Made by a program: the position numbers and the translations under genes
The notes under the pieces: generated by a model
Seen by the model: the letters and a program-made list of their open reading frames with translations, nothing else
What the model was told of the DNA's origin: nothing
The model's database searches: none
Shown here: positions 33,197 through 41,867 of the stretch, piece by piece
How positions within the stretch are numbered: position 1 is the stretch's first letter
Layout of the letters: every line of letters begins with the position of its first letter
Source: Roseovarius nubinhibens ISM
GTDB lineage: Bacteria > Pseudomonadota > Alphaproteobacteria > Rhodobacterales > Rhodobacteraceae
Direction: 5' to 3'
DNA length: 64,000 nucleotides
NCBI RefSeq assembly: GCF_000152625.1
Contig: NZ_CH724156.1
Span: 2,415,502-2,479,501, forward strand

Positions 33197-34144
33197 ATGG
33201 AACATAAATTACCCTCTCCGTCGCACCCTATGAAAATCGGCACCCGTGGCTCGCCCCTGGCTTTGGCGCAGGCCTATGAGACCCGGGACCGGCTTGTCGC
33301 GGCCTTTGATCTGCCCGAGACGGCCTTTGAGATCGTGATCATCACCACCACCGGCGACCGGGTCATTGACCGGCCGCTCAAGGAGATCGGTGGCAAGGGG
33401 CTCTTTACCCGCGAGATCGAGGATGCGCTGCTCACCGGGGATATCGACCTCGCGGTGCATTCGATGAAGGACATGCCGGTGCTGCAGCCCGAGGGGCTCA
33501 TCATCGACTGCTATTTGCCGCGCGAAGATGTGCGCGACGCCTTTATCTGTCCGACCGGGCGCAACCTGTCGGAGATGGCGCCGGGCACCAAGGTGGGCAG
33601 TTCGTCGCTGCGCCGTCGGGCGCAGGTGCTGGTGGCGCATCCGCAGCTCGAGGTGGTCGAATTTCGCGGCAATGTGCAAACTCGTCTGCGCAAGCTCGAC
33701 GAGGGCGTGGCGGCCTGTACGTTTCTGGCGATGGCGGGGCTCAACCGGCTCAAGCGGACCGAGGTCATCACCCGCGCGCTCGAGCCCGAGGAAATGCTGC
33801 CCGCCGTGGCGCAGGGCGCGATTGGCATTGAGCGGCGGCGCGACGACAGCGGCGCGGCGATGATGCTCGAGGCGATACATCACGGGCCGACGGGTCAGCG
33901 TCTTGCGGCGGAGCGGGCGTTTCTGGCGGCGCTCGACGGGTCTTGCGAGACGCCGATTGCGGGGCTGGCGGAGTTGCAGGGCGGCACGTTGCGCCTGCGC
34001 GGCGAGATCCTGCGCCCCGATGGCAGCGAGCGGCTCTGCGATGATCGCAGCGCGCCGGTCGAGGATGGGGCCGAGCTTGGCCGGGCCATGGCGGTCGATC
34101 TTCTGGCGCAGGCAGGCCCGGATTTCTTTGACTGGCGGGGCTGA
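33197..34144 (+). CDS. hemC: Hydroxymethylbilane synthase (porphobilinogen deaminase)
   Basis: This enzyme joins four porphobilinogens into hydroxymethylbilane. The 315-residue protein has KIGTRGSPLALAQA, the catalytic Asp region DIDLAVHSMKDMP, the SSLRRRAQVL arginine block, and the dipyrromethane-cofactor cysteine in LDGSCETPIAG. The start is ATG 33197; ATG 33230 is a possible shorter start. The open frame upstream, across hemE, is antisense shadow. Its stop lies in a 15-bp tandem duplication. Confidence 0.96.
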   Translation: MEHKLPSPSHPMKIGTRGSPLALAQAYETRDRLVAAFDLPETAFEIVIITTTGDRVIDRPLKEIGGKGLFTREIEDALLTGDIDLAVHSMKDMPVLQPEGLIIDCYLPREDVRDAFICPTGRNLSEMAPGTKVGSSSLRRRAQVLVAHPQLEVVEFRGNVQTRLRKLDEGVAACTFLAMAGLNRLKRTEVITRALEPEEMLPAVAQGAIGIERRRDDSGAAMMLEAIHHGPTGQRLAAERAFLAALDGSCETPIAGLAELQGGTLRLRGEILRPDGSERLCDDRSAPVEDGAELGRAMAVDLLAQAGPDFFDWRG

Positions 34145-34163
34145 AATTGGCGGGGCTGAAATT
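34134..34163 (+). repeat. 15-bp tandem duplication across the hemC stop codon
   Basis: GGCGGGGCTGAAATT occurs twice head to tail (34134-34148 and 34149-34163) and a third, partial copy begins at 34164 with one extra G. The hemC TGA is in the first copy. Confidence 0.9.
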
Positions 34164-34185
34164 GGCGGGGGCTGAGCGCCCCGCC
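34164..34185 (+). terminator. Hairpin after hemC
   Basis: GGCGGGG (34164-34170) pairs with CCCCGCC (34179-34185), followed nine bases on by TTTT. It is a probable terminator for hemC, formed in part from the third repeat unit of the stop-codon duplication. Confidence 0.55.
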
Positions 34186-34215
34186 GATCAGATTTTATGA
34201 CGCATCAGGCGGGGC

Positions 34216-35643
34216 TTAGCCCGCCGGGATGAGCTTACCGGGGTTGAGAATGCCCTTGGGGTCAAGCGCCTGTTTGATCGCGCGCATTGCCGCCAGCGCC
34301 GCAGGGTCCTTGAAGGCCTGCATCTCGGGCAGTTTCTCGGTGCCGATGCCATGTTCGGCGGAAAAGCTGCCACCGAGCGCCACCACCGCCTCTTCCACGG
34401 CCATATGGATGGTGTGATGGAGGGCGGGATCGGGGTTTTCGGGCCAGACGGCGAAATGCAGATTGCCATCGCCGAGATGGGCGACCGAAATGTCCTGCGC
34501 GCCGGGGTCGAGCCGGGCGATGATCGCGGCGATCTCGTCCAGCAGCTCTTGCATCCGGTCGAGCGGCACCGCCACGTCATTATGCACCAGTGGCTCGCGC
34601 AGAAGGCAGACCTCGGCAGAGGCTTCGCGGCGGGCCCACATCTCCATCCGCTGGCTGTCGCTCTGCGCCACCACCGCGTCGAGGATTTCACCCGCTTCAA
34701 AAGCGTCGGCCAGCGCCGTTTCGAGCAGCGTGGCGATGGGCAGCGTGCCATCCTCGGCCGGGATCGCATCGCGCGGCGCGGTGGCGCCGAGCTCGATCAG
34801 GATGTTGACATCATGGGGCGCGTCAAAGGGCGCGCGGGCCTCGGGGAAGCGGGCCATATGCGCCGCGACATAGCTGCCGGGCATATATTCGAACGCCTCC
34901 ACCGCGCCGCCGCTTTCGGTCTTGAGCCGGTTGAGCAGGCGCAGCGCCGCGCTCACATCGCGTGCGGCGACCATGGCGGTCGCATAGGCGCGGGGGCGGG
35001 GGTAGAGCCGCAGCACGGCGGCGGTGATCACGCCGAGCGTGCCTTCGGCCCCGACCAGAAGCTGGCGCAGGTTATAGCCGGAATTGTCCTTGTGGAGCTG
35101 GCTCATCAGGTTGACGATCTGGCCGTCGGGCAGCACCGCCTCGATGCCGAGGCAGAGATCGCGCGTATTGCCATAGCGCAGCACGTTCGAGCCGCCGGCA
35201 TTGGTCGACAGCGCCCCGCCGAGCATGGCCGAACCGCGCGCGCCGAAGAAAAGCGGAAAGATCAAATCGTGCTCGGCCACCGCGTCATGGATCGTCGACA
35301 GGATCGCGCCCGCCTCGACCACGGCCACGCGGGCCTCGGGGCGGATCTCGCGAATGGCGCGCATCCGTTCCATCGACAAGAGCACCGCGCCACCCGCCGC
35401 CGTCGCCCCGGTGAGCCCGGTGCCGCCGCCGCGCGGCACGATGGCGGTGCCGGTGCGATTGGCCCATTTCAACACCTCGGAGACCTCTTTGGTGCTGCCC
35501 GGGCGCACAACGGCCAGCGGCGTGCCCTGATGTTCGCCCGCCCAGTCGCGGGCATGGCTGTCGGTGGCGTCACCGGTGAGCACATGGGCCGCGCCGACGA
35601 TGGCGCTCAATGCGTCGATGGGGGTCAGTGTGTCCGTGCTCAT
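34216..35643 (-). CDS. GlcD-like FAD-binding oxidase (D-2-hydroxy acid dehydrogenase type)
   Basis: This flavoprotein of the FAD-linked oxidase family (about 475 residues) resembles D-lactate/D-2-hydroxyglutarate dehydrogenases. The PCMH FAD domain shows VPRGGGTGLTGA and LGGALSTNAGGSNVLRYG, and the C-terminal FAD-oxidase domain has the metal/substrate segment SVAHLGDGNLHFAV and SFSAEHGIGTEKLP. The exact 2-hydroxy acid is unknown. The start is ATG 35643 or GTG 35658; the GTG would overlap the terB stop (GTGA), making coupling likely. Neither has a strong ribosome site. Confidence 0.9.
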   Translation of the reverse strand: MSTDTLTPIDALSAIVGAAHVLTGDATDSHARDWAGEHQGTPLAVVRPGSTKEVSEVLKWANRTGTAIVPRGGGTGLTGATAAGGAVLLSMERMRAIREIRPEARVAVVEAGAILSTIHDAVAEHDLIFPLFFGARGSAMLGGALSTNAGGSNVLRYGNTRDLCLGIEAVLPDGQIVNLMSQLHKDNSGYNLRQLLVGAEGTLGVITAAVLRLYPRPRAYATAMVAARDVSAALRLLNRLKTESGGAVEAFEYMPGSYVAAHMARFPEARAPFDAPHDVNILIELGATAPRDAIPAEDGTLPIATLLETALADAFEAGEILDAVVAQSDSQRMEMWARREASAEVCLLREPLVHNDVAVPLDRMQELLDEIAAIIARLDPGAQDISVAHLGDGNLHFAVWPENPDPALHHTIHMAVEEAVVALGGSFSAEHGIGTEKLPEMQAFKDPAALAAMRAIKQALDPKGILNPGKLIPAG

Positions 35644-35654
35644 GGTCTTAGCGC

Positions 35655-36080
35655 TCACAGCGTCAGATGCCGGGCGCGGGCGCCGCGTTCGATGGCGGCG
35701 GCATGGAGCCGGTCGATATTGAGCTCATAGCGGATCTCTTCCAAGAGCCGCAGCTCGCCCTCGGCGATGGCGCCATCGGCGGCGGCCACGTCACAGGCCA
35801 GCGCATAGGCGGTCTCGAACAGCGGCTCGGGCAGGTTGTCGCGCACCAGCCCAAAGAGCGCATCAAGCCCGTCCTCTTGGCCGAAGAGATCAAACACCAC
35901 ATTGGCCGTCTGCCGCATCCGGTCGAGATCGTAATCGGCGAAAATCGGCAGGTTGTTGACCGCGACCTCGATCTTGATGAGCTCGGCGGTGCGGATGTTT
36001 TCATCCGAGGCCGAGACGGCGATCATCACCGCGACCAGGCAATCCTGGGCGCTGAGCGGGTGCGGAGCGGGTTGGGTCAT
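35655..36080 (-). CDS. TerB-like protein (tellurite resistance TerB family)
   Basis: The 141-residue helical protein has the TerB pattern: ALSAQDCLVAVM-like first helix (here PLSAQDCLVAVMIAVSASD), then an acidic repeat-like second half (ALACDVAAADGAIAEGEL). These proteins bind metal through paired acidic helices; tellurite resistance itself is not implied. The ATG at 36080 has AAAGGAA seven bases upstream, so I rejected the start at 36188. It probably leads a two-gene transcript with the FAD oxidase. Confidence 0.8.
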   Translation of the reverse strand: MTQPAPHPLSAQDCLVAVMIAVSASDENIRTAELIKIEVAVNNLPIFADYDLDRMRQTANVVFDLFGQEDGLDALFGLVRDNLPEPLFETAYALACDVAAADGAIAEGELRLLEEIRYELNIDRLHAAAIERGARARHLTL

Positions 36081-36202
36081 CAGAAATTCCTTTGGGGCCG
36101 GAGGGCTGTTGGTGCGCAGATTATTGACCTTGGGGGGCAGGGGCAATAGGAAGCGCCTTGCCCAAGCGCACAAGGGGTGCGCGGCCAACCGGAGTGTTTC
36201 CC

Positions 36203-37846
36203 ATGTCTGATCTGCGCGATGCCGCGATGCAATCGAAAGCCTGGCCTTTTGAAGAAGCGCGCCGCGTGCTCAAACGGTATGAGAAAGCGCCGCCGGAAAA
36301 GGGCTATGTGCTCTTCGAGACCGGCTATGGGCCGAGCGGGCTGCCGCATATCGGGACCTTTGGCGAGGTGCTGCGCACCACGATGATCCGCCGCGCCTTT
36401 GAGGTGATCTCGGACATTCCGACGCGGCTCATCTGTTTTTCCGACGATCTCGACGGGATGCGCAAAGTGCCGGGCAATGTGCCCAATCAGGAACGCCTGA
36501 AAGAGGACATTCAACGCCCTCTCACCAGTGTCTATGACCCGTTCGAGACGCATGAGAGCTTTGGCCATCACAACAACGCCATGCTGCGCCGGTTCCTCGA
36601 CACGTTCGGGTTCGACTATGAGTTCTATTCGGCCACGGAATTTTACAAATCCGGCCAGTTCGACGAGGTGCTGAAACGCGCGGTCGAACGCTATGACGAC
36701 GTGATGAAAGTCATGCTCAAGAGCCTGCGCGAAGAGCGTCGCCAGACCTATTCGATCTTTTTGCCGATCCATCCCGAGACCGGTCGCGTGCTCTATGTGC
36801 CGATGAAAGAGGTCAACGCCACCGATTACACGATCACCTTTGACGACGAAGACGGGCGGGAATGGACCCTGCCGGTGACCGGCGGCAATGTGAAACTGCA
36901 GTGGAAGCCTGATTTCGGCGCGCGCTGGGCGGCGCTCGATGTTGATTTCGAAATGTATGGCAAGGACCATTCCACCAACACGCCGATCTATGACCGGATC
37001 TGCGAGATCCTTGGCGGGCGCAAGCCCGAGCATTTCACCTATGAGCTCTTCCTCGATGACAAGGGCCAGAAGATTTCGAAATCCTCGGGCAACGGGATTT
37101 CGATTGATGAATGGCTGACCTATGCCTCGACCGAGAGCCTCAGCTATTTCATGTATCAAAAGCCGAAAACGGCCAAGCGCCTGTTTTTCGACGTGATTCC
37201 GCGGGCGATGGACGAATATCACCAGCAGCTGCGCGCCTATGCGGGGCAGAGCGCCGATCAGCAGCTCGCCAATCCGGTCTATCATATCCACGAGGGCGAT
37301 GTGCCGGCGAGCGATATGGTCGTGCCGTTCTCGATGCTGCTCAACCTCGCGTCGGTGGCCGGGGCCGAGGAGAAGGACGCGCTCTGGGGCTATATCCGCC
37401 GCTATGCGCCGGAGGCGAGCCCCGAGGCCAACCCGCAGCTCGATCAGGCGGCGGGCTATGCGGTGCGCTATTACAATGATTTCGTGAAGCCCGAGAAGAC
37501 CTTCCGCGCGCCGACGGATCAAGAGCGTGCGGCGATGGCTGATCTGGCCGAGGCCTTTGGCGCGGCCGAGGTGGCGCTTGACCAGATTGCCCGTAAAAAC
37601 AAGATGATGGGCAATGATGAGCCGCTGCCCGAGGCGGATTTCGCGGATGGCGATTTCCTGCAATCGGTGGTCTTTGCGGTCGGCAAGAACCACGGGTTCG
37701 ACAATCTGCGCGACTGGTTCAAGGCGCTCTATGAGGTGCTGTTGGGGCAGAGCCAGGGGCCGCGCTTTGGGTCGTTTGCGGCGCTCTATGGGGTGCAGGA
37801 AACCCGCGATCTGATTGCCAAGGGGCTCGCAGGCGATCTGTCCTAA
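36203..37846 (+). CDS. lysK: Lysine--tRNA ligase, class I (archaeal type)
   Basis: This class I lysyl-tRNA synthetase of 547 residues differs from the class II LysS of most bacteria and is known from archaea, spirochaetes and many alphaproteobacteria. The HIGH motif is [10 protein letters not shown] and the KMSKS motif is [11 protein letters not shown]. The start at 36203 ([16 protein letters not shown]) has GGAG nine bases before it; the longer frame from 36158 lacks support. Single gene. No class II lysS is in the window. Confidence 0.95.
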   Translation: MSDLRDAAMQSKAWPFEEARRVLKRYEKAPPEKGYVLFETGYGPSGLPHIGTFGEVLRTTMIRRAFEVISDIPTRLICFSDDLDGMRKVPGNVPNQERLKEDIQRPLTSVYDPFETHESFGHHNNAMLRRFLDTFGFDYEFYSATEFYKSGQFDEVLKRAVERYDDVMKVMLKSLREERRQTYSIFLPIHPETGRVLYVPMKEVNATDYTITFDDEDGREWTLPVTGGNVKLQWKPDFGARWAALDVDFEMYGKDHSTNTPIYDRICEILGGRKPEHFTYELFLDDKGQKISKSSGNGISIDEWLTYASTESLSYFMYQKPKTAKRLFFDVIPRAMDEYHQQLRAYAGQSADQQLANPVYHIHEGDVPASDMVVPFSMLLNLASVAGAEEKDALWGYIRRYAPEASPEANPQLDQAAGYAVRYYNDFVKPEKTFRAPTDQERAAMADLAEAFGAAEVALDQIARKNKMMGNDEPLPEADFADGDFLQSVVFAVGKNHGFDNLRDWFKALYEVLLGQSQGPRFGSFAALYGVQETRDLIAKGLAGDLS

Positions 37847-37879
37847 GGTCTTGTAAGAAAATGGGATTTGCCGCGTGAC

Positions 37880-38551
37880 TTAGCGGCAGATCCCTTTGAT
37901 TTCGACCCCGTCCCAAGGCAGGTAGACGGTTTTCGGGATATAGATCCCCTGCAGCGGCATTTCCTGTTGGATCAGGCGTTTGAGCCTCTCGGTGCGCGGC
38001 GCCTTTGGGTCGAGCGTGGCGCAGCAGACATATTCCTCGACGATGCTCGCCTGCTGTTCGTAGGAATAGTCGAGAAACCGCGTATCTGTTGAAATATCAA
38101 AGAGATAGGGGTCCTTGCCGCCGCCATGTTCGCGGCCGGCGCGCCAGGGGGTGTATTGGGTCCGGGCGCGGTTCTGCCATTGCCAGACATGGGTGATCTC
38201 ATGGGCGAAAAACATCGCCGAAAGCAGCCCCATTTCCTCTGGGTAGTTGTCGAAATAATCCTTTAGATAGTAAGGCTTAGACAGCAGGATATGGTTCCAG
38301 AGGGCGACGGCGGCGGGGGTGGTGGTGATGATCTCGTCCTCGGGTTCGGGGAGGATCCGTTCGCGGCAGGTGAGCCGGGGGCGTTTTTGCCGCCGGAATG
38401 TCACCGCATCGACAGGCAGCCCCTGGACGAGCCGCACGCGGTCTGCCGCGATCGTGTCGCCATGTATCTGTTTTGCAAAGTTTTTCTCGGCCGGGGTCAG
38501 GGGGCGACCACAGGCGGCGAGGAGAAGGAAGAGGAAAATCACGGCACGCAT
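37880..38551 (-). CDS. Zincin-like lipoprotein with HExxH motif
   Basis: The 223-residue predicted lipoprotein has the signal MRAVIFLFLLLAACG, with the lipidated Cys at 14. It carries a zinc-peptidase-like H117-E-x-x-H121 (AHEITHVWQWQ), and downstream acidic residues (EQQASIVEEYVC) could give the third ligand. I do not recognise a named family with certainty; it resembles small DUF4157-like proteins with HExxH. It may be a peptidase or only a metal-binding protein at the outer membrane. Divergent from the LysM gene; an 11-bp repeat element lies in the gap. Confidence 0.75.
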   Translation of the reverse strand: MRAVIFLFLLLAACGRPLTPAEKNFAKQIHGDTIAADRVRLVQGLPVDAVTFRRQKRPRLTCRERILPEPEDEIITTTPAAVALWNHILLSKPYYLKDYFDNYPEEMGLLSAMFFAHEITHVWQWQNRARTQYTPWRAGREHGGGKDPYLFDISTDTRFLDYSYEQQASIVEEYVCCATLDPKAPRTERLKRLIQQEMPLQGIYIPKTVYLPWDGVEIKGICR

Positions 38552-38601
38552 GGGCCGACCCTAGCAAAGGGATTTTGCCGCGACGAGGGGCAAAACGCGA
38601 T

Positions 38602-38645
38602 GTCGGCAGCACGTCGGTATTGCGACGGTAAAGCGACGGTGCGGA
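38602..38645 (+). repeat. Phased 11-bp tandem repeat element, copy 2
   Basis: Four 11-bp units start at 38602, 38613, 38624 and 38635; the second is GTCGGTATTGC. The first 22 bases are identical to those of the copy at 57620. It lies between the divergent zincin-like and LysM genes, flanked by CAAAACG on the left and ATTTGCC on the right. Confidence 0.8.
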
Positions 38646-38764
38646 TTTGCCATCGGCCAAGCCCCGCGCAAGGGTGAGATCGCCGCCGCAATTCCCCTTC
38701 CGCGCCGACCGGAGATCGGCAAGATGGGCGCATGCAATCCATTTCAAACAAAAGGGGATGACAG

Positions 38765-39160
38765 ATGGGGTTTTGGGATTTTCTCAAGGGCGGGGACAAG
38801 ACGCCCAAGGCAGAAGAGCTGAAGAAAGAAGTTGAGGGCATGGGTCTCAACACCGCCGGGCTGAGCATCGATGTCGAGGGCGACGTGGTGAAGGTCTCGG
38901 GCGAGGCGGTCGATCAGGAGACCAAGGAAAAGATCATCATGGTCGTGGGCAATGCCGATGGCGTGGCGGCGGTCGAGGACAATGCCGGGGGCAGTGATCC
39001 GAAGTTCCACGAGGTGAAGAAAGGCGACACGCTGTGGAAGATCGCCGAGGCGACGCTTGGCAATGGCGCGCGCTATCCGGAGATTTTCGAAGCCAACAAG
39101 CCGATGCTGAGCGACCCGGACAAGATCTATCCCGGTCAGCGCCTGCGGATCCCGCAGTAA
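38765..39160 (+). CDS. BON-LysM protein (Kbp/YgaU-like)
   Basis: The 131-residue protein starts with GFWDFLKGG, followed by a BON domain (LSIDVEGDVVKVSGEAVDQ, about 30-75) and a C-terminal LysM domain (HEVKKGDTLWKIAEATLG ... IYPGQRLRIPQ, 82-131). The same order occurs in the E. coli potassium-binding protein Kbp (YgaU). There is no signal peptide. Potassium binding is inferred from the family. AAGGGG precedes the ATG by eight bases. Confidence 0.88.
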   Translation: MGFWDFLKGGDKTPKAEELKKEVEGMGLNTAGLSIDVEGDVVKVSGEAVDQETKEKIIMVVGNADGVAAVEDNAGGSDPKFHEVKKGDTLWKIAEATLGNGARYPEIFEANKPMLSDPDKIYPGQRLRIPQ

Positions 39161-39222
39161 GCGACCGGTCCGCACCGAATTGGGCCCAAGGCCCTCACGG
39201 GTGTTTCAGGAGTGAGTGGCTG

Positions 39223-39250
39223 GCCCCGCGATGTTTGCGGGGCTTTTTTT
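39223..39250 (+). terminator. Intrinsic terminator of the BON-LysM gene
   Basis: GCCCCGC, 7-base loop, GCGGGGC, then seven T residues. It stands about 60 bases after the stop. Confidence 0.93.
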
Positions 39251-39280
39251 GTTGGGGGGCGTATTGGGGAACAACGTGAG

Positions 39281-39720
39281 CGTTCTGCATCTCTTGGGAC
39301 GTGGCGCGCAGCGGCACGGCCCGGCGCCCGACCGCCCCCATGGGCGGGCGCCTTGCGCCCACCCGCGGTCAGGCGCAGGGCCTTGTGCTGTGCGAGGGAA
39401 GGGCCTGTGAGTTCGGAGCAGACGATGGCGTTCTGCGTCCCTTGGGACGTGTGGCGTCATCCGCTCGGCCCGCGCCTGACCTTCCCGTTATGCCAGAGGC
39501 ATGCTTGCAGCATGACGAAGGCGCATGCGCGGGCTTCCAGGCTAAAGCTGCGCCTTGTGATTTCGGAGCAGACGATGGCGTTCTGCGTCCCTTGGGACGT
39601 GGCGCGAAGCGGCACGGCCCGCGCCTGACCTTCCCGTCATGCCTGAGGCATGCTTTCAGCATGACGAAGGCGCATTCGCGCCCTCCCAAGGTCAGGCCCG
39701 GGCCTTGTGATGTGGGAGGG
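39281..39720. repeat. Three imperfect ~150-bp direct repeats in non-coding DNA
   Basis: The gap between the LysM terminator and parE (630 bases) holds three copies of a unit beginning CGTTCTGC at 39281, 39429 and 39579, spaced 148 and 150 bases. Positions 39412-39451 and 39562-39601 are 40 identical bases. Each unit contains CTTGGGACGTG near its start and ends near CCTTGTG; copies 2 and 3 carry inverted GCATG motifs (GCATGAC and similar). Open frames through it are not convincing as genes. Confidence 0.8.
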
Positions 39721-39789
39721 TGCGGCTAAGGCTGATTGGTTGTGACGGCGCGTTGGGTTTGACGTCAGTTGCTCTTCAGCACCGACAGA

Positions 39790-41748
39790 TCAAACATCCA
39801 ATTCCTCAACAAACCGCGCGTTTTCCTGAATATACTGAAAGCGCAGCTCGGGTTTCTTGCCCATCAGACGCTCGACCAGATCGCCGGTCTCGCCGGGCTC
39901 GTCCTCGTCGATGGTCACGCGGATCAATTTCCGCGTCTTGGGGTCCATGGTGGTTTCCTTGAGGTCCTTCGCATCCATCTCGCCCAGACCCTTGAAGCGC
40001 GAGACGTCGATCTTGCCCTTGCCGCCAAGGCCTTTTTCAAGCCAGCTGTCGCGCTCGGGCTCGTCGAGGCAATAGACGCGTTTCGCGCCTTGGGTCAGCC
40101 GGTAGAGCGGCGGGCAGGCGAGGTAGAGATGGCCCGCGTCGATCATCGGGCGCATCTGGGTAAAGAAGAAGGTCATCAGGAGCGAGGCGATATGCGCCCC
40201 GTCGACATCGGCGTCGGTCATGATGATGACCTTGTCATAGCGCAGATCGTCGAGGTTGAACTTGGTGCCAAGCCCAACGCCGAGCGCCTGTGTCAGATCG
40301 CTGATCTCGGCATTGGTGCCAAGCTTCGAGCTGGCCGCGCCGAGCACGTTGAGGATCTTGCCGCGCAAGGGCAGGAGCGCCTGGTTGACCCGGTTGCGGG
40401 CCATCTTGGCCGAGCCGCCGGCGCTGTCGCCCTCGACGATGAAGAGCTCTGTCCCGTCGCGCACATTGGTCGAACAATCCACCAGCTTGCCGGGCAGGCG
40501 CAGCTTCTTGGTGGCGGTCTTGCGCTGGGTTTCCTTTTCCTGACGCCGCCGCAGCCGTTCCTCGGCGCGCAGCACGAGGAAATCGAGGATCGCGCCGGCT
40601 GATTTCGTGTCGGAGGCGAGCCAATTGTCGAAATGGTCGCGCACCGAATTTTCCACCATGCGCTGGGCCTCGGTGGTGGCGAGACGGTCCTTGGTCTGGC
40701 CGACGAATTCCGGCTCGCGGATAAAGCAGGAGACGAGCGCCCCGGCGCCGGTCACCAGGTCTTCGCGGGTGATCTGGCCTGCCTTTTTATTGCCGACCAG
40801 CTCGCCATAGGCCTTGATCCCCTTGAGGATCGCGGCCCAGAACCCGGCCTCATGGGTGCCGCCCTCGGGGGTGGGCACGGTGTTGCAATAGGATTGGATG
40901 AACCCGTCGCGGGCGGGCGTCCAGTTGATCGCCCATTCGACCTTGCCCGGCGCGTTGAATTTCTCAAACGACACGGTGCCGGCAAAGGGCACTTCGGCAT
41001 AGGTGGTGGCCCCGCCCATCGCCTCTTTGAGATAGTCCGAGAGACCGCCGGGAAAGTGGAACTTGGCCTCCATCGGCGTGTCGCCATCGGGAATGGCGGA
41101 TTTCCAGCGGATCTCGACCCCGGAAAAGAGATAGGCCTTGGAGCGCGCCATCTTGAACAGGCGGTGCGGTTTGAGCTTGAGCGAGCCAAAGATCTCGGGA
41201 TCGGGGTGGAAGGTCACCGCCGTGCCGCGCCGGTTGGGGGCGGCGCCGATCTTTTCGAGCTTGCCCTGCGGGACGCCGCGCGAGAACTCCATCGCGAAGA
41301 GTTCCTTGTTGCGGGCCACTTCGACGCGCAGGTGATCCGAGAGCGCGTTGACCACCGACGAGCCGACCCCGTGCAGGCCGCCCGAGGTCTCGTAGCTGTC
41401 GCCGGAGAATTTGCCGCCCGCGTTCAGCGTGCAGAAGATGATCTCGAGCGCCGATTTGCTCGGGTCCTTGGGGTGGGGGCCGGTGGGGATGCCACGGCCA
41501 TTGTCGCGCACCGAGACATGGCCGTTTTCATGCAGCTCGACCTCGATCCAGGTGGCGTGGCCGGCGACCGCCTCGTCCATCGAGTTGTCGATGATTTCGG
41601 CCACCATGTGATGCAGGGCGCGGTCGTCCTTGCCGCCGATATACATGCCGGGGCGCAGGCGGACGTGCTCCATATCCTCGAGCACCTGGATGGAGGAGGC
41701 ATCGTAATCGCCGGAATCCGGCATCTGGGTGAGGAGGTCGTCTGACAT
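39790..41748 (-). CDS. parE: DNA topoisomerase IV subunit B
   Basis: This is the ATPase subunit of the enzyme that unlinks daughter chromosomes. The 652-residue protein has the GHKL ATP site (AEIIDNSMDEAVAG, DNGRGIPTG, GGLHGVGSSVVNALS), the transducer domain, and a TOPRIM domain (FIVEGDSAGGSAK, then IMTDADVDGAHI), ending QYIQENARFVEELDV. The length and the missing GyrB-type insert favour ParE over GyrB. No parC is near. The ATG at 41748 is clear. Confidence 0.93.
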   Translation of the reverse strand: MSDDLLTQMPDSGDYDASSIQVLEDMEHVRLRPGMYIGGKDDRALHHMVAEIIDNSMDEAVAGHATWIEVELHENGHVSVRDNGRGIPTGPHPKDPSKSALEIIFCTLNAGGKFSGDSYETSGGLHGVGSSVVNALSDHLRVEVARNKELFAMEFSRGVPQGKLEKIGAAPNRRGTAVTFHPDPEIFGSLKLKPHRLFKMARSKAYLFSGVEIRWKSAIPDGDTPMEAKFHFPGGLSDYLKEAMGGATTYAEVPFAGTVSFEKFNAPGKVEWAINWTPARDGFIQSYCNTVPTPEGGTHEAGFWAAILKGIKAYGELVGNKKAGQITREDLVTGAGALVSCFIREPEFVGQTKDRLATTEAQRMVENSVRDHFDNWLASDTKSAGAILDFLVLRAEERLRRRQEKETQRKTATKKLRLPGKLVDCSTNVRDGTELFIVEGDSAGGSAKMARNRVNQALLPLRGKILNVLGAASSKLGTNAEISDLTQALGVGLGTKFNLDDLRYDKVIIMTDADVDGAHIASLLMTFFFTQMRPMIDAGHLYLACPPLYRLTQGAKRVYCLDEPERDSWLEKGLGGKGKIDVSRFKGLGEMDAKDLKETTMDPKTRKLIRVTIDEDEPGETGDLVERLMGKKPELRFQYIQENARFVEELDV

Positions 41749-41867
41749 GCGGCTGCTCTGCTTTTCTTGGTTGGGCCCGAGTATGGCAGAGCGGGGCGGC
41801 AGGGGGAAGAGGGGCAGGCGTTCGCGTGCCCCTCTTTTCTAAGGCGGTGGTTGGCGTCAGCCGGGGA

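Noticed and set aside
39281..39720. Possible CRISPR array
   Set aside because: Only three long units with variable halves, no 25-40 bp repeats with unique spacers, and no cas genes.
39212..39729. Frames containing a repeated MAFCVPWDV peptide
   Set aside because: The peptide repeat is explained by the 150-bp DNA repeat. No ribosome site and no sensible protein are seen.
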